In this document: positions 35,507-42,794 of the stretch, one piece after another | Layout: every line of letters starts with the position of its first letter | How positions within the stretch are numbered: position 1 is the first letter of the stretch | NCBI GenBank assembly: GCA_938024995.1 | Contig: CALJDU010000034.1 | Span: 82,046-146,045, forward strand | DNA: 64,000 bases | Direction: 5' to 3' | Source of the DNA: an uncultured bacterium | GTDB taxonomy: Bacteria > Myxococcota_A > Polyangia > Polyangiales > Houyiibacteriaceae | Program-made: the position numbers and the translations under genes | The notes under the pieces: model-generated | The model's input: the letters and a program-made list of their open reading frames with translations, nothing else | Databases searched by the model: none | What the model was told of the DNA's origin: nothing

Positions 35507-35565
35507 CGGGCCACCGCGCGGTTCTGTGGCTCTTTGTTCTTGTTCGCACTCAAGAAGGAAACGCC

Positions 35566-36987
35566 ATGTTCAAGAAGTCTCCCCGCCGTCCCCAAACCCG
35601 TCGATCCCGTCGTCGTACCCAGACCCTCCTCGCGGCGTTCGCCTGCGTCGGGCTGGCGTGCGGCGGGAGCGTCCTGCTCAACTCCGCCGAGCCGACAGAA
35701 GAAGAGACAACCGCGCGCACGTCGGAGGCAGGCTCCGCGAGCGAAACGGCACCGAGTGCCGCGTTCCAGGCGCCTGGGATCGAGGGGGAGCTCGCGTTGT
35801 CGCAGAGCGAAGTGTTCGGCGCGGAACAGATCTTCGCGCGTTTACGCTTGCGCGGGACGGGCGCAGAAGACGTCTCCATGCCGACCGCGATTTCGGTGGT
35901 CTTGGACGTCTCCGGATCGATGAGCGGAGGGAAGATCGCGCAGGCGAAGCGTTCGCTTCTGTCTTTGGTCGAGCGCATGGGAGACCAGGACCTGATCGCC
36001 GTGACCACCTACAGCGACGCGGCGGTGAGCGTGGTCCCGATGAGCCCCGTCCGGTCGGTCCGCGCGGCCTTTCCTCAGATCGTCGCCGGCATCACCGTGC
36101 GCGGCGGCACGAACATCCCGTCCGGCTTGAACGCGGGAGGCGACGCGCTCGCTACCGTCGGGGCCAACTTCGCGCGGCGCATCGTGCTCTTGTCAGACGG
36201 TGTCGACGGCTCGGGTCAAGCGCCATCGACGGTCGCGCGTGCGGTCCGCGCGCGCTCACGCGGCGCGGCCATCTCGTCTCTGGGGATCGGTACCGACTAC
36301 GACGAGAACTTCCTCATGCAGATCGCGGACGCGGGGAACGGGAACTACGAGTTCTTGGCGACCCCGAGCCTGCTCGCCTCGTTCCTCGACAAAGAGCTGG
36401 CCTCGGCGCGCACGACCGCCGCGCGCGCATTGAACGTCGCGCTCTCGCTCCCGACAGGCGTCACCATCGCTCGCGTCTACGGCGCGGAGCACGTTGGAAA
36501 CACGCTGTCCCTGGGGTCGCTCTCGAGCGGAGAGGATCGGCAGGTCGTGGTCGCGCTTCGCGCGGAGAAGCCGGATGGGGCGATCGGGGCACAGCTGAGC
36601 TTCCTCGGACCGGACGGAGACACGCGCTCGGCCGCGGCCTCGATTCCGCTGGCGACCGCTACGTCGGTGGAGGCGGCGGTCGCCTCGCGCGACCTCGTCG
36701 TTCACGCCGAGACGCACGCCGTCGCGATCGACGCGCAGCAGCGCGAGGCCATTACGCAGTGGCGGAGCGGGAACGCGCGCGCCGCCGCGGCGCAGGCGAT
36801 GGCGAACGCGGCGGCGCTGGAGCAGCTCGCGGAAGCGGCGCCCACCCCTGCGCTGCGCCGTCAGATCGCGGAGTACCAGCGAGACGCGACGACCTTTGGT
36901 CAGGTCAGCGCGATGTCGTCTCGAGGCGCCGCGTACGGCCTTAGCTCGAACGCGAGCCGTCGTCGTCGCGCGCGGAGCGCACGTTGA
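35566..36987 (+). CDS. vWA-domain lipoprotein
   Basis: A 473-residue protein. The N terminus is unusually basic (MFKKSPRRPQTRRSRRR) before a hydrophobic stretch and a lipobox-like GLACGG (Cys32). A Glu/Thr/Ala linker precedes a complete von Willebrand A domain with MIDAS residues DVSGSMS (Asp114), RGGTNIPSG (Thr182) and LLSDG (Asp211). It is followed by a beta-rich segment and an Ala-rich helical C terminus. The arrangement resembles batA/YfbK-type vWA proteins. It lies 236 bases after the helicase-like gene and overlaps the following membrane-protein gene, so those last two genes form their own transcription unit. A link to the tubulin-like system is inferred from position and the shared vWA theme. 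Confidence 0.8.
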   Translation: MFKKSPRRPQTRRSRRRTQTLLAAFACVGLACGGSVLLNSAEPTEEETTARTSEAGSASETAPSAAFQAPGIEGELALSQSEVFGAEQIFARLRLRGTGAEDVSMPTAISVVLDVSGSMSGGKIAQAKRSLLSLVERMGDQDLIAVTTYSDAAVSVVPMSPVRSVRAAFPQIVAGITVRGGTNIPSGLNAGGDALATVGANFARRIVLLSDGVDGSGQAPSTVARAVRARSRGAAISSLGIGTDYDENFLMQIADAGNGNYEFLATPSLLASFLDKELASARTTAARALNVALSLPTGVTIARVYGAEHVGNTLSLGSLSSGEDRQVVVALRAEKPDGAIGAQLSFLGPDGDTRSAAASIPLATATSVEAAVASRDLVVHAETHAVAIDAQQREAITQWRSGNARAAAAQAMANAAALEQLAEAAPTPALRRQIAEYQRDATTFGQVSAMSSRGAAYGLSSNASRRRRARSAR

Positions 36988-37775
36988 GCGCCGCGCTTCG
37001 GGCGATCCCGCTCTTGTTGTTGCCGGCGCTGGTCGTGCACGTGACCGACGCGCTCTCGCCGATGGTGGCGGGGCTCGTGATCGTCACGCTCTTCGTCGTC
37101 GCGACGGTCGCGCTCGAAGGCCTGGAGCCCACCTCGCTCATCCTCGGCGCCGCTGCCGGGGTGTGCGCCAGCACAGGAATGGGCGCGGCGACCGCGATAG
37201 GTCTCTCCTTGGTCTTCGCGACTCGCTCGTCCCGCGCGCGGTCGCTCGGGTCGGCGCTGTTGCTCTCGGGCTTCGGGTGCTTCGTGTCTGCGGCGGCGGT
37301 GACGTTGGTCGTGCGGTTCAGTCATGCGCCGACGCTGCCGCGCTGGACCGCGCTCGCGATGGCCTCGTTGATGCTCCTCGGGCCCCTCGTGTGGATCGTG
37401 GATGACCGGATCGCGGTCTCGCTCCGTCGGAGCGCGCGCGCGGTGGGCGGGGTCAGCCGCCGCGCCTTGCTCCGCGGTCTCGCGCTGCGCCGTCGTGAAC
37501 AGCCGCTCCTCCCGCGCGCCTCGCGGCGCCAGCTCGAGAGCGCCTGGAGATCTTTTGCGCGGCTCGGGGAAGCGGCGGCGGACAATGACAAGCTCGGGGC
37601 GCAGCTCGCGCTTCACGCGCGGGCGCTCACCAACGCGCACCGCGCCGCGATGGACGTCTCCGCCTATCGGGCGGGCATCGGCGAGAGCGGGTTCACCATC
37701 GATGGTGATCTCTGCGCAGAGGCGAGCGCGCTGCGCGAGGTGACCCAAGCCGCGATGACCCAAGCCGCGATGTAG
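36984..37775 (+). CDS. Small polytopic membrane protein with helical C-terminal domain
   Basis: A 263-residue protein starting with TTG at 36984, overlapping the vWA stop codon by four bases (TTGA). About four to five transmembrane helices occupy residues 1-150 (RAIPLLLLPALVVHV, PMVAGLVIVTLFVVATVAL, SLILGAAAGVCASTGMG, LGSALLLSGFGCFVSAAAV, TALAMASLMLLGPLVWIV). They are followed by a basic, helical cytoplasmic part of about 110 residues. The last residues repeat (MTQAAMTQAAM), reflecting a 15-bp tandem duplication at the DNA level. No family was recognised. The overlap suggests it is a membrane partner of the vWA lipoprotein. Confidence 0.65.
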   Translation: MSAALRAIPLLLLPALVVHVTDALSPMVAGLVIVTLFVVATVALEGLEPTSLILGAAAGVCASTGMGAATAIGLSLVFATRSSRARSLGSALLLSGFGCFVSAAAVTLVVRFSHAPTLPRWTALAMASLMLLGPLVWIVDDRIAVSLRRSARAVGGVSRRALLRGLALRRREQPLLPRASRRQLESAWRSFARLGEAAADNDKLGAQLALHARALTNAHRAAMDVSAYRAGIGESGFTIDGDLCAEASALREVTQAAMTQAAM

Positions 37776-37782
37776 CCGCGGC

Positions 37783-38739
37783 TCAAACGGCGATTCGTTC
37801 CAAGAGGAAGAACACCCCGAGGATCCCGATCGGGTAAGGGAGCGCCCGCGTGAAAACGCGCGGCGCTTCTTTGCTCACGCGAGCCAGCAAGAGCGCGACC
37901 ACGGCGAGCGCCAAAACGAAGGCGAGCTGACCAAGCTCCACCCCGACGTTGAACCCGAAGAGGGCGAGCGGCGTGTACCCCCCGAGCTCCTTGAGCGCAC
38001 CCGCGAAACCGAAGCCGTGGAGCAGCCCGAAGAGACCCGCGATGAGATAGGTGCGCTCTCGGGTAAGGGTCGGTCGATCTTTGTGCGCGAGCTCGAGGGC
38101 GACGATGATCAGAGAGAGCGCGATGCATGCCTCGACCGGTCGCGGGGGGAGCGAGAAGGACAAGAGCGCGGACGCCCCGAGCGTCACGCTGTGCCCGAGC
38201 GTGAACGCGGTGATGCTCGCGAGGAGCGCGCGGAAGCTCTTTCGTTCCCACGCGAAGAGGGCGAGCGCCATCACGAAGAGCAGATGATCGAACCCCGTCG
38301 CGATGTGTTCGATGCCGAGTCGAACATAGGGAATCAAGCCGAGCTCGGAGTCGACCAAGTTGATGGTGGGATGCCGGGCGGTGAGCAAGCGCGGGTCTTC
38401 GTCTTCGAGGTGCAAGAGCACCTGCGCGTCGTCCGCGATGTCGGCGATCCCGAACTCGCCGACCAGGCCGTCCTCGCACCGAACCGGGACGCGGAGCCGA
38501 ACACCGTTGCGGGTCGGCTGGCGTGACGGCGCTCCGGCCTGGCAGGCGTCTGGGAACACCAAGGACGCGGAGGTGGGCGCGCTCTCGTCCCCCGAGTACC
38601 GCAGCTGCAAGACGAACTCGGTCTCCGAAAGCGCGTCGATCTGCAGGACGCCAAAGCTCAGCGGGTGGGCGTTTCCAAGTGACGGGAAGAGGAGGACGGT
38701 CGCGACGCTGATGCCAACGCACGTGAGGAACCACCGCAC
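37783..38739 (-). CDS. HupE/UreJ-2 family membrane protein
   Basis: A 318-residue protein starting with GTG at 38739. It has a signal peptide, an extracytoplasmic beta domain of about 130 residues (LSFGVLQIDALSETEFVLQL), and then six to seven transmembrane helices with the family motifs GIEHIATGFDHLLFVMAL, AFTLGHSVTLG and FGLLHGFGFAGAL. These histidine-containing motifs are typical of HupE/UreJ-like proteins, some of which transport nickel or cobalt. The two-domain form with an exported N-terminal domain is common and its substrate is not established. The GTG overlaps the TAG of the peptidyl-prolyl isomerase gene, a frequent pairing for this family. Confidence 0.85.
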   Translation of the reverse strand: MRWFLTCVGISVATVLLFPSLGNAHPLSFGVLQIDALSETEFVLQLRYSGDESAPTSASLVFPDACQAGAPSRQPTRNGVRLRVPVRCEDGLVGEFGIADIADDAQVLLHLEDEDPRLLTARHPTINLVDSELGLIPYVRLGIEHIATGFDHLLFVMALALFAWERKSFRALLASITAFTLGHSVTLGASALLSFSLPPRPVEACIALSLIIVALELAHKDRPTLTRERTYLIAGLFGLLHGFGFAGALKELGGYTPLALFGFNVGVELGQLAFVLALAVVALLLARVSKEAPRVFTRALPYPIGILGVFFLLERIAV

Positions 38740-39515
38740 TACTCGGCTCCGCGCGAGAGCTCGTACTTCGTGATCAGCGCGGCCGCGGCTTCTTCATACG
38801 CCGCTTCGGCGCGCTCTCGTCGGAGGTCTCGCCGCGTCTCTCGTTTCGCCTCATCAAACGTCAGCGGACGACTCGGGACTCTTTCGGTCACGCGGACGCG
38901 GTGCCATCCGAAGCTGCTCTCGATCGGTTCGCTGGCCTGGTCGACCTCGAGCGCGCCGACCGAGCTGGCGAAGCGCGGGCCGTAGTAGTCCGCGAGGGTG
39001 CGCGTGAGGGCGCCTTCGATCTGTCTACCGCGGGGGAAAGGATCCCCTTCATCATCCAGGTCGGCCGCGCGGCGTTCTGCAGACGGATCAGCGCGGCGAA
39101 AGAACGCATGCTCGAACGTCGTCGTGCCGTCGCGCGTGTATTGGTCGCGATGCGCGTCGTAGTACGCGCGGAGCTCTTCGTCGGTCGGTGGCTCCGGCTC
39201 GGAGAGGCCGCGCAGCAGGAGCTCCATCTTTTGGATCAGGCGTCGCCTCACGATCGCGTCTCCTTGATCCAGCCCGAGGCTCTGCGCTTCCCGCACGAGC
39301 GCTTCTTCTCGGAGGTAGGCCGCGCTAACATCGTCTGCGCTGACATCTCGCCCGGTGCGCTGTCGATGCAGCGACCGCAGCTCTTCGATCATCGCGGGCC
39401 CAAGGTCGACCTGGGTGCGACGATCAGGCGCTTCCTCGGTTCCGCGTAGCGCGAAGAAGAGAGCGCCGCCGAGAATGACGAACCAGAGCAGCGGTTCTGA
39501 CAGGGCGCGCTTCAC
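38739..39515 (-). CDS. Membrane-anchored parvulin-like peptidyl-prolyl isomerase
   Basis: A 258-residue protein with one N-terminal transmembrane helix (LLWFVILGGALFFAL) and a periplasmic PpiC/SurA-like region: an SurA_N-like helical segment (EALVREAQSLGLDQGDAIVRRRLIQKMELLL), the linker TDEELRAYYDAHRDQY, and a degenerate parvulin domain ending in SSFGWHRVRVTERV. It would assist folding of exported proteins, perhaps the neighbouring HupE-like protein. It starts with GTG at 39515 overlapping the enoyl-CoA hydratase stop by four bases and ends overlapping the HupE-like start, so three genes are tightly coupled. Confidence 0.82.
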   Translation of the reverse strand: MKRALSEPLLWFVILGGALFFALRGTEEAPDRRTQVDLGPAMIEELRSLHRQRTGRDVSADDVSAAYLREEALVREAQSLGLDQGDAIVRRRLIQKMELLLRGLSEPEPPTDEELRAYYDAHRDQYTRDGTTTFEHAFFRRADPSAERRAADLDDEGDPFPRGRQIEGALTRTLADYYGPRFASSVGALEVDQASEPIESSFGWHRVRVTERVPSRPLTFDEAKRETRRDLRRERAEAAYEEAAAALITKYELSRGAE

Positions 39516-40288
39516 TGGCCCGTGAACACCGCTTCACGCCGCTCCAGAAAGGACCGGAGCCCTTCGGCTGCGTCGTCGGTCTCCATCAACGATCGCGCCT
39601 GCGCCAAGAGGTGTTCGCGGGCAGCGGCTTCACCTTCCAGCATCGTCGTGCGGGAGGAGGCGAGGGTGGCCTGAACGCCCAGAGGCGCGCGCTTGGCGAT
39701 CGTCTGCGCGAGCTCGAGGGCGCGCGGTCTCAGCGACTCAGGCGTCGTGACCTCTTGGACCAAACCGATGCGATGTGCCTCCGCGGCGTCAAAGATGTCA
39801 CCGGTTAGCAACCACTTCATCGCGTTGCCCCAGCCCGCGACCTGCGGCAGCCGAATGGTCGCGCCGCCGAACGGAAAGATGCCGCGACAGATCTCGATCT
39901 GACCGAAGCGCGTTCCCTCCGCGGCGAGGCGCACATCCGCCGCGAGGAGGAGCTCGATGCCGATCGTGAGACACCAGCCTTGAACCGCCATCAGCAGCGG
40001 CTTTGTGCGCGCGCGCCCATGAAGCGAGAGCGGATCCACGGAACCTTTCGGGAAGAGGGGGGCTCCGTTCTTGACCGCGGGTCCCACTTCTCCCAGGTCC
40101 AGCCCGGCGGTGAAATGGTCGCCGTTCGCCGTCAGGAGAGCACAGCGAAGCGAGTCGTCCTCTTCAAAGGTCGTCATCGCGATCGAGAGCTCGTTGAGCA
40201 TCGCCAAGTCGAAGGCGTTGTGTTTCTCAGCGCGGTTCAGCGTGATCTCGAAGACGTGCCCGTGCGTGGTGGTCTCGACTCGTTCCAT
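39512..40288 (-). CDS. Enoyl-CoA hydratase/isomerase family protein (crotonase)
   Basis: A 258-residue crotonase-fold protein starting at the ATG at 40288 (MERVETTTHGHVFEITLNRAEK is its N terminus, given in part). It shows LNRAEKHNAFDLAML, the oxyanion region LTANGDHFTAGLDLGEV and KPLLMAVQGWCLTIGIELLLAADVRLAA. Family members act in beta-oxidation or related CoA-ester chemistry; the exact reaction cannot be read from motifs. It is first in a minus-strand operon with the isomerase and HupE-like genes. The divergent SRCR-protein gene begins 140 bases away, so the gap 40289-40427 must carry both promoters, though no strong promoter sequence was recognised. Confidence 0.87.
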   Translation of the reverse strand: MERVETTTHGHVFEITLNRAEKHNAFDLAMLNELSIAMTTFEEDDSLRCALLTANGDHFTAGLDLGEVGPAVKNGAPLFPKGSVDPLSLHGRARTKPLLMAVQGWCLTIGIELLLAADVRLAAEGTRFGQIEICRGIFPFGGATIRLPQVAGWGNAMKWLLTGDIFDAAEAHRIGLVQEVTTPESLRPRALELAQTIAKRAPLGVQATLASSRTTMLEGEAAAREHLLAQARSLMETDDAAEGLRSFLERREAVFTGQ

Positions 40289-40427
40289 GTCGCAGTTCTC
40301 GCACGTGACACCTGCAAGCAACAACCTCAGTTGAGTGGTGTGAGTAAACCGACCTGCGCGCCGGTGACCTCTCTGTCACGGTGCCGCGTTCGTCCGTTGG
40401 GGGCGATATTGGAGAGATGGAATTAGA

Positions 40428-42677
40428 ATGACTTATCGTGCAATTGGGATAGCGCTGGTGGGGATCCTCGCCTTGGGCTGCGGGGACGACGACACCGGTG
40501 CTGGTGATACAGACATCGCGACCGACACTGGCGGGACGGACACGAACACGGGACCGATCTGCGGTGACGGGTTCTTGGACTCCACTGAAGAGTGCGACGG
40601 CACCGACCTCGGCGGCGCGAGCTGCACGGACCTCGGATCGACCGGCGGTACCCTCGCGTGCAACAGCGACTGCACCTTCGACAAGTCCGGTTGCGAGACC
40701 GAGGCCTGCGGCAACGGCACCATCGACGCCGGCGAAGAGTGCGACGGCGTGCTCATGGCCGACGACACCTGCATGGCGCGTGGTTTTACGTCGGGTCGCC
40801 TGACCTGCTTGCCCGACTGCACCGTCAGCACCTTGGAGTGCTTGGCCTGCGGTAACGGAACCGTCGATGACGGCGAGGACTGCGACAGCGCCGACCTCGG
40901 CGGCGAGACCTGTGTCTCCCTCGGCATGGGCTTCACCGGCGGAACGCTCGGCTGCGACGCGGCGTGCGCGTTCGACGTCGCGAGCTGCGAGTCGGACAAC
41001 TGCGGGAACGGGATCGTCGATGACGGCGAAGACTGTGATGGCGCGGATATCGGCGGGAGCTCGTGCGCGGACGTTGGGTTCGTCGGCGGCACGCTCGCGT
41101 GCGACTCGGAGTGTCGCTTCGACTCCTCCACTTGCACCAACTGTGGCAACGGGACCATCGACGGAACCGAAATGTGCGACACGTCGGACTTCGGCGGTAC
41201 CACCTGCGCGACCGTCGGCGGCGGCTTCACGGGTGGTGACCTCTCCTGTACCGCGGAGTGCATGATCGACCCAAGCGCCTGCACCACCGCGGTCTGCGGA
41301 AACGGAATGATGGACGCCGGCGAGGCCTGCGATGACGGCAACACAGAGAGCGACGATGGTTGCTCCGACGCCTGCGCGCTCGAGACCGGCTACACCTGCG
41401 AGGGTACGCCGAGCGAGTGCGCACCGGAGTGCGGAGACGGGATGATCATCGCTCCGGAAGAGTGCGACGGCACCGAGTTCGGCGGCGAGACCTGCGTCTC
41501 CCGTGGGTTCCTCAGCGGTGACCTGACGTGTGGTCGTCGGTGCCGAATTCAGACGACCAGCTGCGTGGAGTCGGACTGCGGCAACGGGACCCTCGACGAC
41601 GACGAGACCTGCGACGATGGCAACACGGAGAACAACGATGGGTGCTCGAGCGAGTGCCTGGTTGAGCCCACGTTCGATCTGCCCGTTCGTCTCCGCAACG
41701 GCGACGGAAGCAACCACGGAATGGTTGAGGTCCGCTACGATGGGGAGTGGCGCTGGGTGTGCGATGACATCCCCGCGACGACCGCGACGACGGTCGCGCT
41801 CAACAACTTCGCGAACGTTGTTTGCAATCAGCTCGGCTACACGGGAACCGGCCACGAAGCGATTACGAGGTTTGGTGGTGGCGCCGGTGAACCCGCGATG
41901 GACGACGTCAACTGCACCGGCGGCGAATCCTCTCTCGCGCAGTGCGAGTTTGCGGGCTGGGAACGAAACAACTGCACCGGCGGCGAAGCGGTCGGCGTGC
42001 GTTGCGTTCCGGGTGACGGTGACATCCGCCTCACCGACGGTCCGCACGGAATGGACGGCCGCATGCAGGCCTTTACCGGGGGGGCTTGGGGTGAAGTCTG
42101 TGACGACATCGTCGAGGGCTGGTCGAGCGATCTCGGGTACACCCCGACGACCGTCTGTCAGCAGCTCGGCTACAAGGACGGTGAGTTCGTCGGCACCTAC
42201 GACGCACCGACCGACGACTTCGCGTGGGACGGTCTCAACTGCACGGGCACGGAGACGCGGGTCAGCGATTGTCCTCGATCCAGCTTCGAGAACTGCGTGG
42301 CCAGCGAGGGCGCAGGGTTCCGCTGCACCACGTGGGACGAAGGGGACGCGCGCTTGGTCGGCGGAACGGCTCGAAACCGCGGACAGGTTGAGATCCTCCA
42401 CAACGGCGTTTGGGGAACGGTCTGCGACGACAAGCTTGAGCCCTTCCGAGCTGACGCAGCGCTTCGTGATGGTTTCACGAGCGTGGTCTGCGGAGAGCTC
42501 GGGTTCTCTGGAACCGGAATGTGGCTCGAGACGGGCAGCGACGGCACTGGGCCGATTTGGCTCGACGAGGTCATGTGCGCTGGTGGTGAGACGAGCTTGA
42601 TGAGCTGCCCGGCAGATGACTGGGGTGTCAACGATTGCTCCCATGGCGAGGACAGCGGCGTCATCTGCACGCCTTGA
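40428..42677 (+). CDS. Lipoprotein with myxobacterial Cys-rich repeats and three SRCR domains
   Basis: A 749-residue surface protein. A lipoprotein signal (ILALGCG, Cys18) is followed by a Thr/Asp linker and about eight to nine Cys-rich units of about 40 residues with the pattern CGNGTIDAGEECDG..LGG..C, including two of the CDDGNTESDDGCS myxo-disulfide type. The C-terminal 330 residues are three scavenger-receptor cysteine-rich (SRCR) domains starting near residues 417, 529 and 638; signatures are NHGMVEVRYDGEWRWVCDD, GRMQAFTGGAWGEVCDD and NRGQVEILHNGVWGTVCDD, each followed by VC.QLGY/ELGF and a late C..GE..L..C. SRCR domains bind ligands in animals. Its ligand here is unknown. A strong terminator at 42699-42729 ends this unit. 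Confidence 0.88.
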   Translation: MTYRAIGIALVGILALGCGDDDTGAGDTDIATDTGGTDTNTGPICGDGFLDSTEECDGTDLGGASCTDLGSTGGTLACNSDCTFDKSGCETEACGNGTIDAGEECDGVLMADDTCMARGFTSGRLTCLPDCTVSTLECLACGNGTVDDGEDCDSADLGGETCVSLGMGFTGGTLGCDAACAFDVASCESDNCGNGIVDDGEDCDGADIGGSSCADVGFVGGTLACDSECRFDSSTCTNCGNGTIDGTEMCDTSDFGGTTCATVGGGFTGGDLSCTAECMIDPSACTTAVCGNGMMDAGEACDDGNTESDDGCSDACALETGYTCEGTPSECAPECGDGMIIAPEECDGTEFGGETCVSRGFLSGDLTCGRRCRIQTTSCVESDCGNGTLDDDETCDDGNTENNDGCSSECLVEPTFDLPVRLRNGDGSNHGMVEVRYDGEWRWVCDDIPATTATTVALNNFANVVCNQLGYTGTGHEAITRFGGGAGEPAMDDVNCTGGESSLAQCEFAGWERNNCTGGEAVGVRCVPGDGDIRLTDGPHGMDGRMQAFTGGAWGEVCDDIVEGWSSDLGYTPTTVCQQLGYKDGEFVGTYDAPTDDFAWDGLNCTGTETRVSDCPRSSFENCVASEGAGFRCTTWDEGDARLVGGTARNRGQVEILHNGVWGTVCDDKLEPFRADAALRDGFTSVVCGELGFSGTGMWLETGSDGTGPIWLDEVMCAGGETSLMSCPADDWGVNDCSHGEDSGVICTP

Positions 42678-42698
42678 TCGTTCGACGATCTTGAGACG

Positions 42699-42729
42699 AA
42701 AGGACGCCAGTACGCTGGCGTCCTTTTTT
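42699..42729 (+). terminator. Rho-independent terminator
   Basis: AAAGGACGCCAG (42699-42710) pairs with CTGGCGTCCTTT (42715-42726) over 12 bp with a four-base loop, and is followed by a run of T. It lies 21 bases after the first SRCR-protein gene. It separates the two paralogous genes into distinct transcription units. Confidence 0.95.
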
Positions 42730-42794
42730 CTTGGGGGTTACGCGACACAAAGAACTCGCTGTTGCGCGTTCTCACCTGAACGTGGAATCTGTGC

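Noticed and set aside
40227-42644. An 805-codon open frame on the minus strand opposite the first SRCR gene
   Set aside because: The plus-strand protein has a lipobox, disulfide repeats and three SRCR domains. The antisense translation is a periodic Ala/Val/Arg-rich echo of the repeats.
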